Shown: piece by piece, positions 8,044 through 16,988 of the stretch | How positions within the stretch are numbered: the first letter of the stretch is position 1 | Layout of the letters: each line of letters opens with the position of its first letter | NCBI GenBank assembly: GCA_033722555.1 | Contig: JAWVYS010000001.1 | Location: 155,162-219,161, forward strand | Direction: 5' to 3' | From: Brumimicrobium sp033722555 | GTDB taxonomy: Bacteria; Bacteroidota; Bacteroidia; Flavobacteriales_D; Crocinitomicaceae | DNA length: 64,000 nt | Made by a program: the position numbers and the translations under genes | Notes under the pieces: generated by a model | What the model was told of the DNA's origin: nothing | What the model saw: only the letters and a program-made list of their open reading frames with translations | Database searches by the model: none

Positions 8044-9891
8044 ATGTGCGGAATCAGCGGAATAGTTTCATTCAATAAACCCGTAGTGCCTCAGCAAATT
8101 GAGGACATGACAAAGGCTTTGAGCCACAGAGGAATGGATGCCGAGGGTATTTTTTACGACGATAAAGGGCTCTGCGCACTTGGTCACCGAAGGCTAAGTA
8201 TAATCGACTTATCTGAACAGGCTAATCAGCCGATGCACCTCAAAGAAAGTGGATTAACGATCGTTTATAATGGTGAAATATATAATTATCCGGAAATTCG
8301 CAAGCAACTTGAAAATAAAGGTGTTTTGTTCAATACGGATTCAGACACTGAAGTTGTTTTAAGAGCTTTCGAAGAATGGGGAGAAGAATGTGTACATCGT
8401 TTCAACGGTATGTTCGCAATAGCTGTCTGGGATATAAAGAGGAAAACTTTGACTCTCCTGAGAGACAGAATAGGGATAAAGCCGCTCTACTACTTTCGGA
8501 ACGAGGAAATATTTGCGTTTGCGTCTGAAATCAAATCGCTTTTACCTTTTATCAGCAAGGAGAAAATTAACACCGAAGCGGTTCACGGGTTTTTCAGGTT
8601 TGGATTCATTGCCGAGCCTTTTACTATTTACGAAGAGATAAAAAAGTTTCCGAAAGGTCATGTTTTTACATTGGACAAGAATGGTCTTAAGGAACGTCCT
8701 TACTGGCAACTTAGTGATCAGGTGAAAACAGAGACAATATCGGACCTTCATAAGGCTAAAAATCTGTATCGCTCGCTACTGGAAGACAGTGTGGGAATTC
8801 GTTTACGAAGTGATGTTCCTTTCGGCGTGTTTTTAAGCGGTGGTATTGATTCTTCTACTGTGGCTTCTGTTGCTCAAAAATTAAGCGTTTCCCGTATTAA
8901 AACATTCTCAATCGGTTTTGAGGAATCCTCTTTTGATGAAAGTACATGGGCTGAGCGTGTTGCCCGACATTTAAATACCGATCATCATCAATTCACAGTA
9001 TCTTACAAGGAGGCTCAGGAGCTGATTGAAACTATGCCCGAGTGGTACGATGAGCCTTATGCAGACGCCTCTGCGATTCCCACCTATCTGGTTTCGGCTT
9101 TGGCTAGAAAATCGGTAAGAATGGTATTAACGGGAGATGGAGGAGATGAACAATTTCTGGGATACGGAATGTATAACTGGGCTAGACGCCTCAATGACCA
9201 ACGTATCCAAATGGCGCGCGGTATCATTGAGAAAATGCTTTATTATTCCGGTTCTGATCGATACAGACGTGCTTCCGAATATTTTCGGTTTGAAAGAGGC
9301 CAATCGTTACATTCTCACATATTTTCAGTCGATCAGTATTTCTTTTCTGAAAGAGAATATCAAATCTATTTTAGAAGCCCTCAGAAATTTATGGTGCCCG
9401 AAATTCCTGAAACTACACGAAACCTATCACCCGCGGAACGTCAGGCTTTTTTTGATCTACACTATTACCTTCCTGATGACCTGCTTACCAAAGTGGATCG
9501 TGCAACTATGCAGAACGGAATTGAAGCGAGGGTTCCCTTGCTTGATTATCGACTTGTTGAATTTACCCTAAACTTGGACCAGTCCTTGAAAATCAGAGGA
9601 GGCGAAACGAAATTTTTGTTGAAAGAAATCCTTTATGAACATGTTCCCAAAGAACTGTTTCAACGTCCGAAATGGGGTTTCGGTATTCCTTTATCAAAAT
9701 GGCTTTCAATGGAATTAAGGCCTTTGCTGGACAAATATGTTAATGAACAGATACTGGAAGAAACGGGTATTTATGATGTTGGGGCGGTGCTTGAACTTAA
9801 GAGATCTTATCTGAACGGTAAAGAATACTTGTATAACAAACTTTGGCTGATCATGGTATATAATATGTGGTTTGCAAAAAATAAGGTTTGA
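8044..9891 (+). CDS. asnB: asparagine synthase, glutamine-hydrolysing
   Basis: Transfers the amide nitrogen of glutamine to aspartate with ATP to make asparagine, or does a similar amidation in polysaccharide synthesis, since many envelope-linked paralogues look alike. The 615-aa product begins MCGISGIV, exposing Cys2 as the nucleophile of the class II amidotransferase domain (residues 2 to about 190; LGHRRLSIIDLS and VYNGEIYNY present). The synthase domain has the PP-loop SGGIDSS at about 265-271 and VLTGDGGDEQF near residue 360. It is a single gene, divergent from the sensor kinase and ending 3 bp from the convergent murF-alr gene. No polysaccharide cluster is adjacent, which favours the amino-acid role. 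Confidence 0.9.
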   Translation: MCGISGIVSFNKPVVPQQIEDMTKALSHRGMDAEGIFYDDKGLCALGHRRLSIIDLSEQANQPMHLKESGLTIVYNGEIYNYPEIRKQLENKGVLFNTDSDTEVVLRAFEEWGEECVHRFNGMFAIAVWDIKRKTLTLLRDRIGIKPLYYFRNEEIFAFASEIKSLLPFISKEKINTEAVHGFFRFGFIAEPFTIYEEIKKFPKGHVFTLDKNGLKERPYWQLSDQVKTETISDLHKAKNLYRSLLEDSVGIRLRSDVPFGVFLSGGIDSSTVASVAQKLSVSRIKTFSIGFEESSFDESTWAERVARHLNTDHHQFTVSYKEAQELIETMPEWYDEPYADASAIPTYLVSALARKSVRMVLTGDGGDEQFLGYGMYNWARRLNDQRIQMARGIIEKMLYYSGSDRYRRASEYFRFERGQSLHSHIFSVDQYFFSEREYQIYFRSPQKFMVPEIPETTRNLSPAERQAFFDLHYYLPDDLLTKVDRATMQNGIEARVPLLDYRLVEFTLNLDQSLKIRGGETKFLLKEILYEHVPKELFQRPKWGFGIPLSKWLSMELRPLLDKYVNEQILEETGIYDVGAVLELKRSYLNGKEYLYNKLWLIMVYNMWFAKNKV

Positions 9892-9894
9892 TGA

Positions 9895-12183
9895 TCAAGG
9901 CTTAAGATATATCCTGGAAACGCGTTTGTTAATACTTGTCATTATCTCATAGGGAATAGTATTGAGGTCTTTTGCGAACTCTTCCATGGATATATGATCG
10001 CCTATAATTTCTACTTCATCACCTTCCTGACAGGTAACTTCGCTTATATCAACCATGGTCATATCCATGCACACGGTTCCTATAACCGGACAGTATTTGC
10101 CATTGATATACACTTTCCCTCTTCCATTACTTAGCGATCTGCGGAAACCGTCTGCATAACCAATTCTCAACGTGGCTGTTCTCATTTCTTTTTCCGCACG
10201 AAAGGTGCGACCATAACTCACAGTTTCTCCAGGCTTCAAATGTTTTATCTGTGAAACCGTCGTTTTCCATTTTAAACAAGGCTTTAAATTTTTTGAAATT
10301 GAAGCATAGCCAAAAACTCCTATTCCCAATCTTACCATATCAAATGCAGCTTTTTGACCGAATTTGAGGACACCCTCACTATTGAGTAAATGAAAAATGA
10401 TGTTCTTCGCGTTGTCCGGAGAGAGAAGTCGCAATATTTGTTGCCTTATTGTGTTAAAAACAGCGATTTGATTCTCGGTATACTCCGTATTTGGATTATC
10501 GGCATCTGCGAGGTGGGAATATACGCTCTGTATCCTAATTTCAGGTTGGTTCAGTATGAAATTGATAAGATCAGGAATTTCGTCGGAATCAAAACCCAGA
10601 CGATTCATTCCTGTTTCAAAGGTGAGATGAATAGGATAATTAACCAGATTCTCTTTTTTCAAATGATCGCAGAACTCACGCAATTGATCGAGTGAATAGA
10701 TGGAAGGCTCAAGACAAAACTTGGTAAGGTCTTCAAAGGCATTTTTTTCAGTATTCATTACCATGATGGGTAGTGAGATTCCGTTCTCACGCAAAGTGGT
10801 TCCTTCATCTGTATAAGCCACCCCGAGATAATCGATTCCTGTCTGCTGCAGAAAATGCGGAATATTGACGTCGCCGGTGCCGTATGAAGAAGCCTTCACC
10901 ATAACGAGTGTTTTAGTGTTTTTCGGAGTCAGGGACTGTAAATAATCAATGTTGAATTTTATAGCTTTAAGATCGAATTCAACCCATGTCTCATGCTTTC
11001 TGTTTTTGAAGAGAGCTACGTGTTGATGCAGGTTCGATCTGTACGATCCCTTGAAAAGGATACTTGCATTGCGAATTTGCTTGAGTTCTTCCGGAATTCT
11101 ATCATTTTCAATTATAAAAAAATGATCCGGATTGTATCGATTTACCAGTTCTTTAATTTGTTTGATTCGGGGCTTGCTAACAAAGGAGAGATCGAGCACA
11201 ACCACTCTGATTTTTCGTTCTGTTGAAGCAAACTGATATTCAAGGGACTGCTCAAGGGCATCGATATCAATGTTATAGGTGTCGTTTATTATTAAGTTAT
11301 GGTTTTGGCCTTCGAATACCTCCATTCTGTTGGGCAGTATAGGGAGCTGATCGACTTTTGTTTTTAAAACACGTTCATCCACGCCCAGGTAGCGGGCAAC
11401 AAATAAGGCCAGTGCTCGATTTCCGGGAAAAGGTTTGTCATGGATGGAGAATTTCTCCCATTCTTCTACAGCTGTAAGTGCCGCGTTGATCTTATTTCTT
11501 CTTAAAGCGCTGTGCTCATCCTTGAGAGCGAAAGTTACATTTGTATGTTTAAATAATTTCAGATGCTCAGCGAAGTGCTCTTTCTCGGAGTTGAAATTCT
11601 CGCTGTAATATTTTCCAACTCCGGTAAAAATACCCATTGTAGGGGAGATCATCTCTTCGAGGGAATCCATCTCATCCGGTTTTGAAATATCTGCCTCAAT
11701 GATTGCAAAATTGTGTGTTTCATCCATTTCAAGGAGTGACAATGCTACTCCTATCTGTGAATTGAAACTTTTGGGACTACGGATTACATCATAATCATCT
11801 TTAATCAGAAAATACAGCCATTCTTTGATCATGGTTTTACCGAGACTTCCTGTAATGGCCAGAACGGGATAGGAGAACTGATTACGGTGATATTTTGCGA
11901 GGCTCTGTAGTGCTTTGAGCGTGTCTTTTACCAAAATAACAGTGGCATCGGGAGGAAGGTTGTGAGATCTACTTAAAACAAAACACCGTACACCTTTTTT
12001 ATAGGCATCTTCAACGAAGTCATGGCCATCTTTTTTTCCTTGTAGGGCAAAAAAGACTCCATGGCGGTCGGTGGTAATGATTCGGGTATCATAAACTACG
12101 ACATCAACAGATCCTTTATTATGCTGGAGAAGCTGACCGTCTACTACATTACAAATTTCCTGATGTGCTAACCCTAATTTCAA
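9895..12183 (-). CDS. fused MurF-like ligase and alanine racemase
   Basis: Typical Bacteroidota fusion. The N-terminal half corresponds to MurF, which joins D-Ala-D-Ala to the UDP-MurNAc tripeptide; the C-terminal half (from about residue 397) is a PLP alanine racemase supplying D-Ala. The racemase looks intact: PLP lysine near residue 430 in MVKASSYGTGD, ETGMNRLGF, and the catalytic-Tyr region VSYGRTFRAEKEMRTATL with CMDMTMVDI. The MurF half is odd: its P-loop reads ITGSLGKT at 110-117 where Mur ligases read GxNGKT, the middle domain looks short, and the total of 762 aa is below the roughly 815 aa I expect. Its ligase activity is therefore uncertain. It overlaps tdk by 4 bp (ATGA) and is translated after it. 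Confidence 0.88.
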   Translation of the reverse strand: MKLGLAHQEICNVVDGQLLQHNKGSVDVVVYDTRIITTDRHGVFFALQGKKDGHDFVEDAYKKGVRCFVLSRSHNLPPDATVILVKDTLKALQSLAKYHRNQFSYPVLAITGSLGKTMIKEWLYFLIKDDYDVIRSPKSFNSQIGVALSLLEMDETHNFAIIEADISKPDEMDSLEEMISPTMGIFTGVGKYYSENFNSEKEHFAEHLKLFKHTNVTFALKDEHSALRRNKINAALTAVEEWEKFSIHDKPFPGNRALALFVARYLGVDERVLKTKVDQLPILPNRMEVFEGQNHNLIINDTYNIDIDALEQSLEYQFASTERKIRVVVLDLSFVSKPRIKQIKELVNRYNPDHFFIIENDRIPEELKQIRNASILFKGSYRSNLHQHVALFKNRKHETWVEFDLKAIKFNIDYLQSLTPKNTKTLVMVKASSYGTGDVNIPHFLQQTGIDYLGVAYTDEGTTLRENGISLPIMVMNTEKNAFEDLTKFCLEPSIYSLDQLREFCDHLKKENLVNYPIHLTFETGMNRLGFDSDEIPDLINFILNQPEIRIQSVYSHLADADNPNTEYTENQIAVFNTIRQQILRLLSPDNAKNIIFHLLNSEGVLKFGQKAAFDMVRLGIGVFGYASISKNLKPCLKWKTTVSQIKHLKPGETVSYGRTFRAEKEMRTATLRIGYADGFRRSLSNGRGKVYINGKYCPVIGTVCMDMTMVDISEVTCQEGDEVEIIGDHISMEEFAKDLNTIPYEIMTSINKRVSRIYLKP

Positions 12184-12755
12184 TGCTCAATTTTGTTAAA
12201 GCAGGAACGACAAAGAGGTTCGTATTCATCGATTGCTCCCACAAGAACCTGCTCTTTTTCTTTTGTTTTTCGGTGTGAAAACTGAGCGAGATTACCGCAG
12301 GACATACAAATAGCGTGAACCTTAGTTACATATTCGGCAGAAGATAACAAATTTGGAATAGGTCCGAAAGGATTTCCCAGATAATCCATATCCAGTCCTG
12401 CACAGATGACACGCACACCTTTAGAGGCAAGATGATTAACAACAGATACCACATTCATATCAAAAAACTGTGCCTCATCGATGGCCACAATTCTTTCTTT
12501 TTTCCAGTGTTCAAGGATTTCCGATGAATTTTCAATCTGTATTGCCTCAAAAGAGATACCGTTATGGCTTACAACATTTTCTTCACTGTATCTGCGATCT
12601 ATTTTTGGCTTGAATAAAAGAAGATCCTGATTGGCGAATCGCGCTCTTCTCAAACGGCGAATAAGTTCTTCTGTTTTTCCTGAGAACATCGATCCACAGA
12701 TGACTTCAATCCAGCCGTGTCTTTTACCATCTTCGGGGAACTGTTCAAGAAACAT
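12180..12755 (-). CDS. tdk: thymidine kinase
   Basis: Type II (TK1-like) thymidine kinase of the salvage pathway: ATP plus thymidine gives dTMP. The 191-aa product has the P-loop GSMFSGKT at 21-28, the lasso and substrate segment VVSHNG, the catalytic IDEAQFFD, the metal-site pairs CMSCG and CRSC typical of the zinc-binding TK1 family, and the C-terminal VGAIDEYEPLCR. Length is normal. Its stop overlaps the start of murF-alr in an ATGA, implying translational coupling. A perfect TAnnTTTG lies 23 bp upstream of the ATG, so the tdk-murF/alr pair probably has its own promoter, apart from the upstream GT-C unit. Confidence 0.97.
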   Translation of the reverse strand: MFLEQFPEDGKRHGWIEVICGSMFSGKTEELIRRLRRARFANQDLLLFKPKIDRRYSEENVVSHNGISFEAIQIENSSEILEHWKKERIVAIDEAQFFDMNVVSVVNHLASKGVRVICAGLDMDYLGNPFGPIPNLLSSAEYVTKVHAICMSCGNLAQFSHRKTKEKEQVLVGAIDEYEPLCRSCFNKIEH

Positions 12756-12778
12756 ATCTGAAATATTGATTGTGCAGA

Positions 12779-12786
12779 CAAATGTA
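12779..12786 (-). promoter_or_regulatory. -7 element for tdk-murF/alr
   Basis: Minus-strand TACATTTG, a perfect TAnnTTTG, 23 bp before the tdk ATG. No TTTG box is found at 17-23 bp spacing. Confidence 0.4.
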
Positions 12787-12873
12787 AGCCAAGAACAACG
12801 GACGTCTGTTACTTATTCAAAAAAGTAATTAAAAGTTATTCACGAAATATAAGTGCCGGATGGTGTTTTTGAA

Positions 12874-14466
12874 TTATTTGACAACAACAATGGAGGAGGT
12901 GTCTATTTCAGGGAATCTGGCGAACCAAAAACTTCTGTTCTCTTTGTTGGGAACCATCCAATACCTGTCGAAATTATATGCTGCACGTGCAGAATATCCG
13001 TTAACCGATTTCAGGTGTAATGCTTGAGCGCCAAGCATGGCATCTATCTGATAGTGAATAATCGTTGACTGTAATTCTGAAGTGTCGGGTTCATAGGAAA
13101 TAATACTTCCTTCAGGTACATGCTCCAGTTTACTAACAATATTTTCGTGCCTGTTTTGCATTGTTTTTTTTGCGGTGGTATTAGCAGCATCGAATAGCAA
13201 AAAATTGTCTACTATCAACAAAGGCAACGCAACAAGGAAAACAGACCAGCTTCGAATTTTAGTTTTTCTGATTATCAGTAGAAAGAGGGTTCCGGCACTA
13301 AGAGCAAAAAAGAGGATCTGGACGTTTATAACCCGAGTCATTGATCGCATGGCGCCATATCCGGGAATTTTCTGGATAAAGTAATACAACGAGTACTCAT
13401 CTATTCTCAAAGTAAAAAGAAAGGTCATCAATCCGGCGAAAAGGAGGATAATTAAGGGTCTGCCTAAAATCTTTTTGAGTTTTTTAAATCTGAATACAAG
13501 GAGCAAAGAAACGAGTATAAAAGAACCAAAAGCTATCCAGCCCGAGAAAATCCAGTGGTCCCAGAAAGCAGGATGTCCCAGCATGTTTCCTTCCAGATAG
13601 CCGTGTATAAGGCTTTCGGGAGGAGGAGTCAGGTAACTTAGTAATCCAGGTAAGCTGTGACTTATCTCTTGATACGTGTGCAGGGCGGAATCCTTGGATC
13701 TTCTGTAATACGGAGCAAAGAGCCAGTAAACAAGGATCAGATTTATAATAATGGAAATTGTATAGAAAAGGAGTGTCCGGATGGAAGAGAGTTGTTGAAA
13801 AATAGTCTTCTTATTTTTGATTCCAACAATTAGGAATACGGTAAAAAAAGGAATAAAAAACAGAAATCCGAGATAGATTCCACAGTAGAACTGATACACT
13901 AGAAGGGTTGAAGCTAAAACAAAATACTTCGGTTTGAGATTTTTGTCCCACATCAAAAGAGCCCATAGAGCCAATGGTAGAGCGAAACGAGGAAAGGTTT
14001 GCGCATGATTCATTTGGGAGGCCAGAGACAAAGAAAATGTGAAAATAAATGCTGCTATTCCTGCGATCCATGGATTTTTAAAAATAAAATCAAACAGTTT
14101 GAATGAACAGGCATAGTTCAGAATCACCAATGTTATTGTCCACCACTGGAATGCCGTAAAGAGATCTAAGCCAATTATTCTGTAAAAAGCATAGATTGGT
14201 GCCGTACCGATGAGGTTGTCTGACAGAGAGATGACCTCGGCTTCAGGATACATGAAGGAGGCATTCCAATACTCCTGAACCTCTCCAGTCATAAACTGTT
14301 TGCCGTGCTCAAGTATAAATATATTGAAGCGCGTATCTCCAAGATCACCCGGAAGCAATTCCAGTCCTGCACCTATATAGGGAATAACATTAAAAAAAAT
14401 ACCCGCGATTAAGGGAATGATGAAAGCTAAGAAAAAAGCAGAAATCCGTAAATTACCTGAATTCAT
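12874..14466 (-). CDS. multi-pass membrane protein, GT-C glycosyltransferase-like
   Basis: A 530-aa protein with roughly ten to twelve membrane helices. After the first helix there is a polar loop containing LPGDLGDTRFN, which places acidic residues where GT-C glycosyltransferases (ArnT/Pmt-like, using lipid-linked sugars) keep their catalytic Asp. A periplasmic C-terminal part of about 110 residues follows the last helix. I do not recognise a named family, and the GT-C assignment is inferred from topology and that loop only. It starts 14 bp inside the upstream lipoprotein gene, which itself overlaps a beta-CASP hydrolase gene by 4 bp, so the three are one translationally linked unit. Confidence 0.6.
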   Translation of the reverse strand: MNSGNLRISAFFLAFIIPLIAGIFFNVIPYIGAGLELLPGDLGDTRFNIFILEHGKQFMTGEVQEYWNASFMYPEAEVISLSDNLIGTAPIYAFYRIIGLDLFTAFQWWTITLVILNYACSFKLFDFIFKNPWIAGIAAFIFTFSLSLASQMNHAQTFPRFALPLALWALLMWDKNLKPKYFVLASTLLVYQFYCGIYLGFLFFIPFFTVFLIVGIKNKKTIFQQLSSIRTLLFYTISIIINLILVYWLFAPYYRRSKDSALHTYQEISHSLPGLLSYLTPPPESLIHGYLEGNMLGHPAFWDHWIFSGWIAFGSFILVSLLLVFRFKKLKKILGRPLIILLFAGLMTFLFTLRIDEYSLYYFIQKIPGYGAMRSMTRVINVQILFFALSAGTLFLLIIRKTKIRSWSVFLVALPLLIVDNFLLFDAANTTAKKTMQNRHENIVSKLEHVPEGSIISYEPDTSELQSTIIHYQIDAMLGAQALHLKSVNGYSARAAYNFDRYWMVPNKENRSFWFARFPEIDTSSIVVVK

Positions 14467-15448
14467 AATCTACCGATATTTTTTTTATGACATTTTTGAA
14501 AAGCGTGTCTTCCTCTCGGTAAGTACTGATGTGCAATGGTAGTCCATCCTTATAGAAAACCCTTGTTTTCGTACTGCTGATAAATTCATCAGGTACTGAG
14601 AACAGACTATCGCTGTACCCTAAGCATTGCCCGTTCTGGTCGTAATTGAAATTTCGTCGTGTTTCAAAACCATTGTTGAAGAAGGATTGATTTTTGACCA
14701 TCTTACTGGAATGATACTCGTTGTAGAGAATTCTGTTTTTCATTACGAGATTCTTGAGCCTAAAAACTTCATGTATTTCTTCCGGGGTTCCGTAATAATA
14801 AATCGTTTTATCCCCGGGCTGATAATTTTTATCAATGAAGAGAACATTCCAATTCGAACTGTCCAGGATAAAAACATGATTTTCCTCTGCGGGACTTAAG
14901 GTATTTCGGTATTCTTTGGTTAGGGAATCTTCTTTCACCAGTTCAAGGCGCTTAAAAAGCTGGGCCGCTTCCATGATAGAAAAAATTGTTAGTAAACTTT
15001 GATTGCTTTTGTAAATCAGGTCGTTACTTATGTTGGGCTTTGAATATCCTGTTTCATCCGGAGCACCGTTATAACTCACGTAATGCGTAGCTACGTTTAT
15101 TTCCGCATGAAATTCTTTGAGACGAAATTCCTTAACAAAACCGTTTTTAAAAAAATAGGAACGTTTTTTAACCGGCAAGGTGTCAAAATCGCGTTCAATA
15201 CTGTCTGGTTCGAAGGTTTCAAAATAAGAAAGATGTATTGCACGAATTTGCCTTTCATTTACTATGTCTCCGTCAAACCACAATGGAAAACTTACATGCT
15301 TCAAGGAAAAATCATTGAAATATCTCCAGTTGATTAATCCTTGAGTTTCCAGGGCTATTTTCTCAGTCTGTTCTTTTTTAGCCTTACTTTTTTCCGAACA
15401 GGATAAAACAAGGAATAAAAGGAAGAAAAAATAAACTGATTTACTCAT
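14453..15448 (-). CDS. lipoprotein of unknown function
   Basis: A 331-aa predicted lipoprotein: a hydrophobic stretch ends in the lipobox LVLSC, followed by a lysine-rich spacer and a charged, beta-rich body. The C-terminal third has repeated short strands with turns (YNEYHSSKM, FNNGFETRRNFNYD, VFYKDGLPLHIS) reminiscent of MORN-like or YwqK-like repeats, but I could not fit a repeat consensus. I do not recognise the family. Its start overlaps the beta-CASP gene stop by 4 bp, and its end overlaps the GT-C-like gene by 14 bp, so a joint envelope role is plausible but unproven. Confidence 0.6.
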   Translation of the reverse strand: MSKSVYFFFLLFLVLSCSEKSKAKKEQTEKIALETQGLINWRYFNDFSLKHVSFPLWFDGDIVNERQIRAIHLSYFETFEPDSIERDFDTLPVKKRSYFFKNGFVKEFRLKEFHAEINVATHYVSYNGAPDETGYSKPNISNDLIYKSNQSLLTIFSIMEAAQLFKRLELVKEDSLTKEYRNTLSPAEENHVFILDSSNWNVLFIDKNYQPGDKTIYYYGTPEEIHEVFRLKNLVMKNRILYNEYHSSKMVKNQSFFNNGFETRRNFNYDQNGQCLGYSDSLFSVPDEFISSTKTRVFYKDGLPLHISTYREEDTLFKNVIKKISVDYEFR

Positions 15449-16851
15449 GACCCCAGTTTAAAAGTTTCATCTTTTTTCGGAATCAGCACAGTATGAAAAC
15501 CAGATTCCGTTAATTTTTCTTTAAACGTTTTCCGTGCTTCATCTTCGCCATGAACGAGAAAAATCTTTTTAACCATTCCCGGATTCTGAGTGGACAGATA
15601 CCTGATCATTTCATCATAATCTCCATGAGCACTAAGTGATTTAAAGACTTTGACATCCGCTTTGACCTTTTTTTCCTCTCCAAAAATAGTTACTACTTTA
15701 TCTCCCTTCTGTAGTTTCCCCCCTAAAGAGTTGGGCTCTGCATAGCCGACGAAGAGAATCGTATTTTTCTTATCTTCTATCGCGTGAAATATATGGTGTT
15801 TTACCCTGCCCGCTTCGGCCATTCCTGATGCCGAAATAATAACGCAAGGGGATTTTGTGTTGTTAAGAATTTGCGAAGACTCCTTTTCTTTGATATACAT
15901 CAGCTTATTGAAACCAAAAGGATCTTTTCGAGAGGTGATGAACCGTTGAACCTCGGGAGTAAGCAGATGAGAGAATTTCCGAGTTATTTCTGTTGCATCT
16001 GTAGCGAGCGGGCTGTCTACAAAAATTCTAATATCAGGCAGCAGTCCGTAAAGGTCAAGTTTGTTTAAGGCAAAAACGATCTCTTGTGTTCTTCCTAAAC
16101 TGAATGCCGGTATGATTAATTTACCTTTCTTCTTGATAAGTGTATGTTTGATGAGATCGAGCATTTCCTGTTCGGCATGCAGCGTTTGATCGTGTAGACG
16201 GTCACCATAGGTTGATTCACAAATAATGTAATCGGCCTGAGGAACTGTCTCAGGGTTTCGGATAAGCGAGGTATTATAGCGACCTATGTCGGCCGTATAT
16301 AGCAAAGAATGTTTTTCGCTTATCTCATCAATATTCAGATAAATAGCAGCGCTTCCCAAAATATGACCATTTGGGATAAAGGTGGCATCAATTCCGTCAA
16401 TGATACTTGTGCGCTCATTCTCCTTTACAATAACAAAATTTTTAAGGGCATTTTCTACATCACTTAGCAGATAAAGCGGTTTATAAGCGTTTTCTTCACT
16501 CCGACCGTGTTTTTTATTCGAATATCTCACATCCGCTTCTTGTATGTAGGCACTGTCTCTGAGCATTATTTCACAAAGGGCATAGGTTGCCTCAGTACAA
16601 AAAATAGGTCCCTCAAAACCTTCTTTTACAAGCTTAGGAATCAGACCTGAGTGATCGATGTGAGCATGAGAAAGTAAAACAGCTTTAATCGCTTCAGGAT
16701 TTTCTATCTCTTCACTATTCATCGAATAGGTTTCTTTCCCCATCCCCTGATACATTCCGTAATCGAGTAGTATTTTTTTATTATCCCAGAGTTGAACGAC
16801 AAACTTACTTCCCGTAACTGTACCCGCTGCCCCCGCAAAAGTTAATCTCAT
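15445..16851 (-). CDS. beta-CASP metallo-beta-lactamase-fold hydrolase (predicted RNA nuclease)
   Basis: A 468-aa cytoplasmic protein of the MBL/beta-CASP group, related to archaeal and eukaryal CPSF nucleases and to bacterial RNA-processing exonucleases. The start MRLTFAGAAGTVTGSK is typical. Zinc ligands are visible: HAHIDH at 62-67 (motif 2), a His in NGHILGSA, an Asp in YTADIGRY, and a late LSAHGDYDE and FLVHGE pair (beta-CASP and RMMBL region). The usual family role is endo- or 5'-exonuclease action on RNA; substrate here is unknown. It is the first gene of a minus-strand unit with the lipoprotein and GT-C-like genes and follows the protease terminator. Confidence 0.9.
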   Translation of the reverse strand: MRLTFAGAAGTVTGSKFVVQLWDNKKILLDYGMYQGMGKETYSMNSEEIENPEAIKAVLLSHAHIDHSGLIPKLVKEGFEGPIFCTEATYALCEIMLRDSAYIQEADVRYSNKKHGRSEENAYKPLYLLSDVENALKNFVIVKENERTSIIDGIDATFIPNGHILGSAAIYLNIDEISEKHSLLYTADIGRYNTSLIRNPETVPQADYIICESTYGDRLHDQTLHAEQEMLDLIKHTLIKKKGKLIIPAFSLGRTQEIVFALNKLDLYGLLPDIRIFVDSPLATDATEITRKFSHLLTPEVQRFITSRKDPFGFNKLMYIKEKESSQILNNTKSPCVIISASGMAEAGRVKHHIFHAIEDKKNTILFVGYAEPNSLGGKLQKGDKVVTIFGEEKKVKADVKVFKSLSAHGDYDEMIRYLSTQNPGMVKKIFLVHGEDEARKTFKEKLTESGFHTVLIPKKDETFKLGS

Positions 16852-16933
16852 ACATTTTCTTTTCGAATGATAAATCTACATAAAATTGAGTGCTTAAGAA
16901 AAACCTCAAGGAGGAAATTACAATGAGAGATGA

Positions 16934-16966
16934 AACAAAAAAGCCGTAATCAACTGATTACGGCTT
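16934..16966 (-). terminator. intrinsic terminator after the T9SS protease
   Basis: An 11-bp perfect stem (AAGCCGTAATC / GATTACGGCTT) with a 4-nt loop, followed on the minus strand by TTTTTTGTTTC. It begins 23 bp beyond the protease stop and separates the redoxin-protease unit from the beta-CASP unit. Confidence 0.9.
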
Positions 16967-16988
16967 GAATTATTTCAACAATCCACAA

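Noticed and set aside
9137..9571. 144-codon frame inside asnB
   Set aside because: Same-strand shadow of the synthase domain in another frame; no family resemblance.
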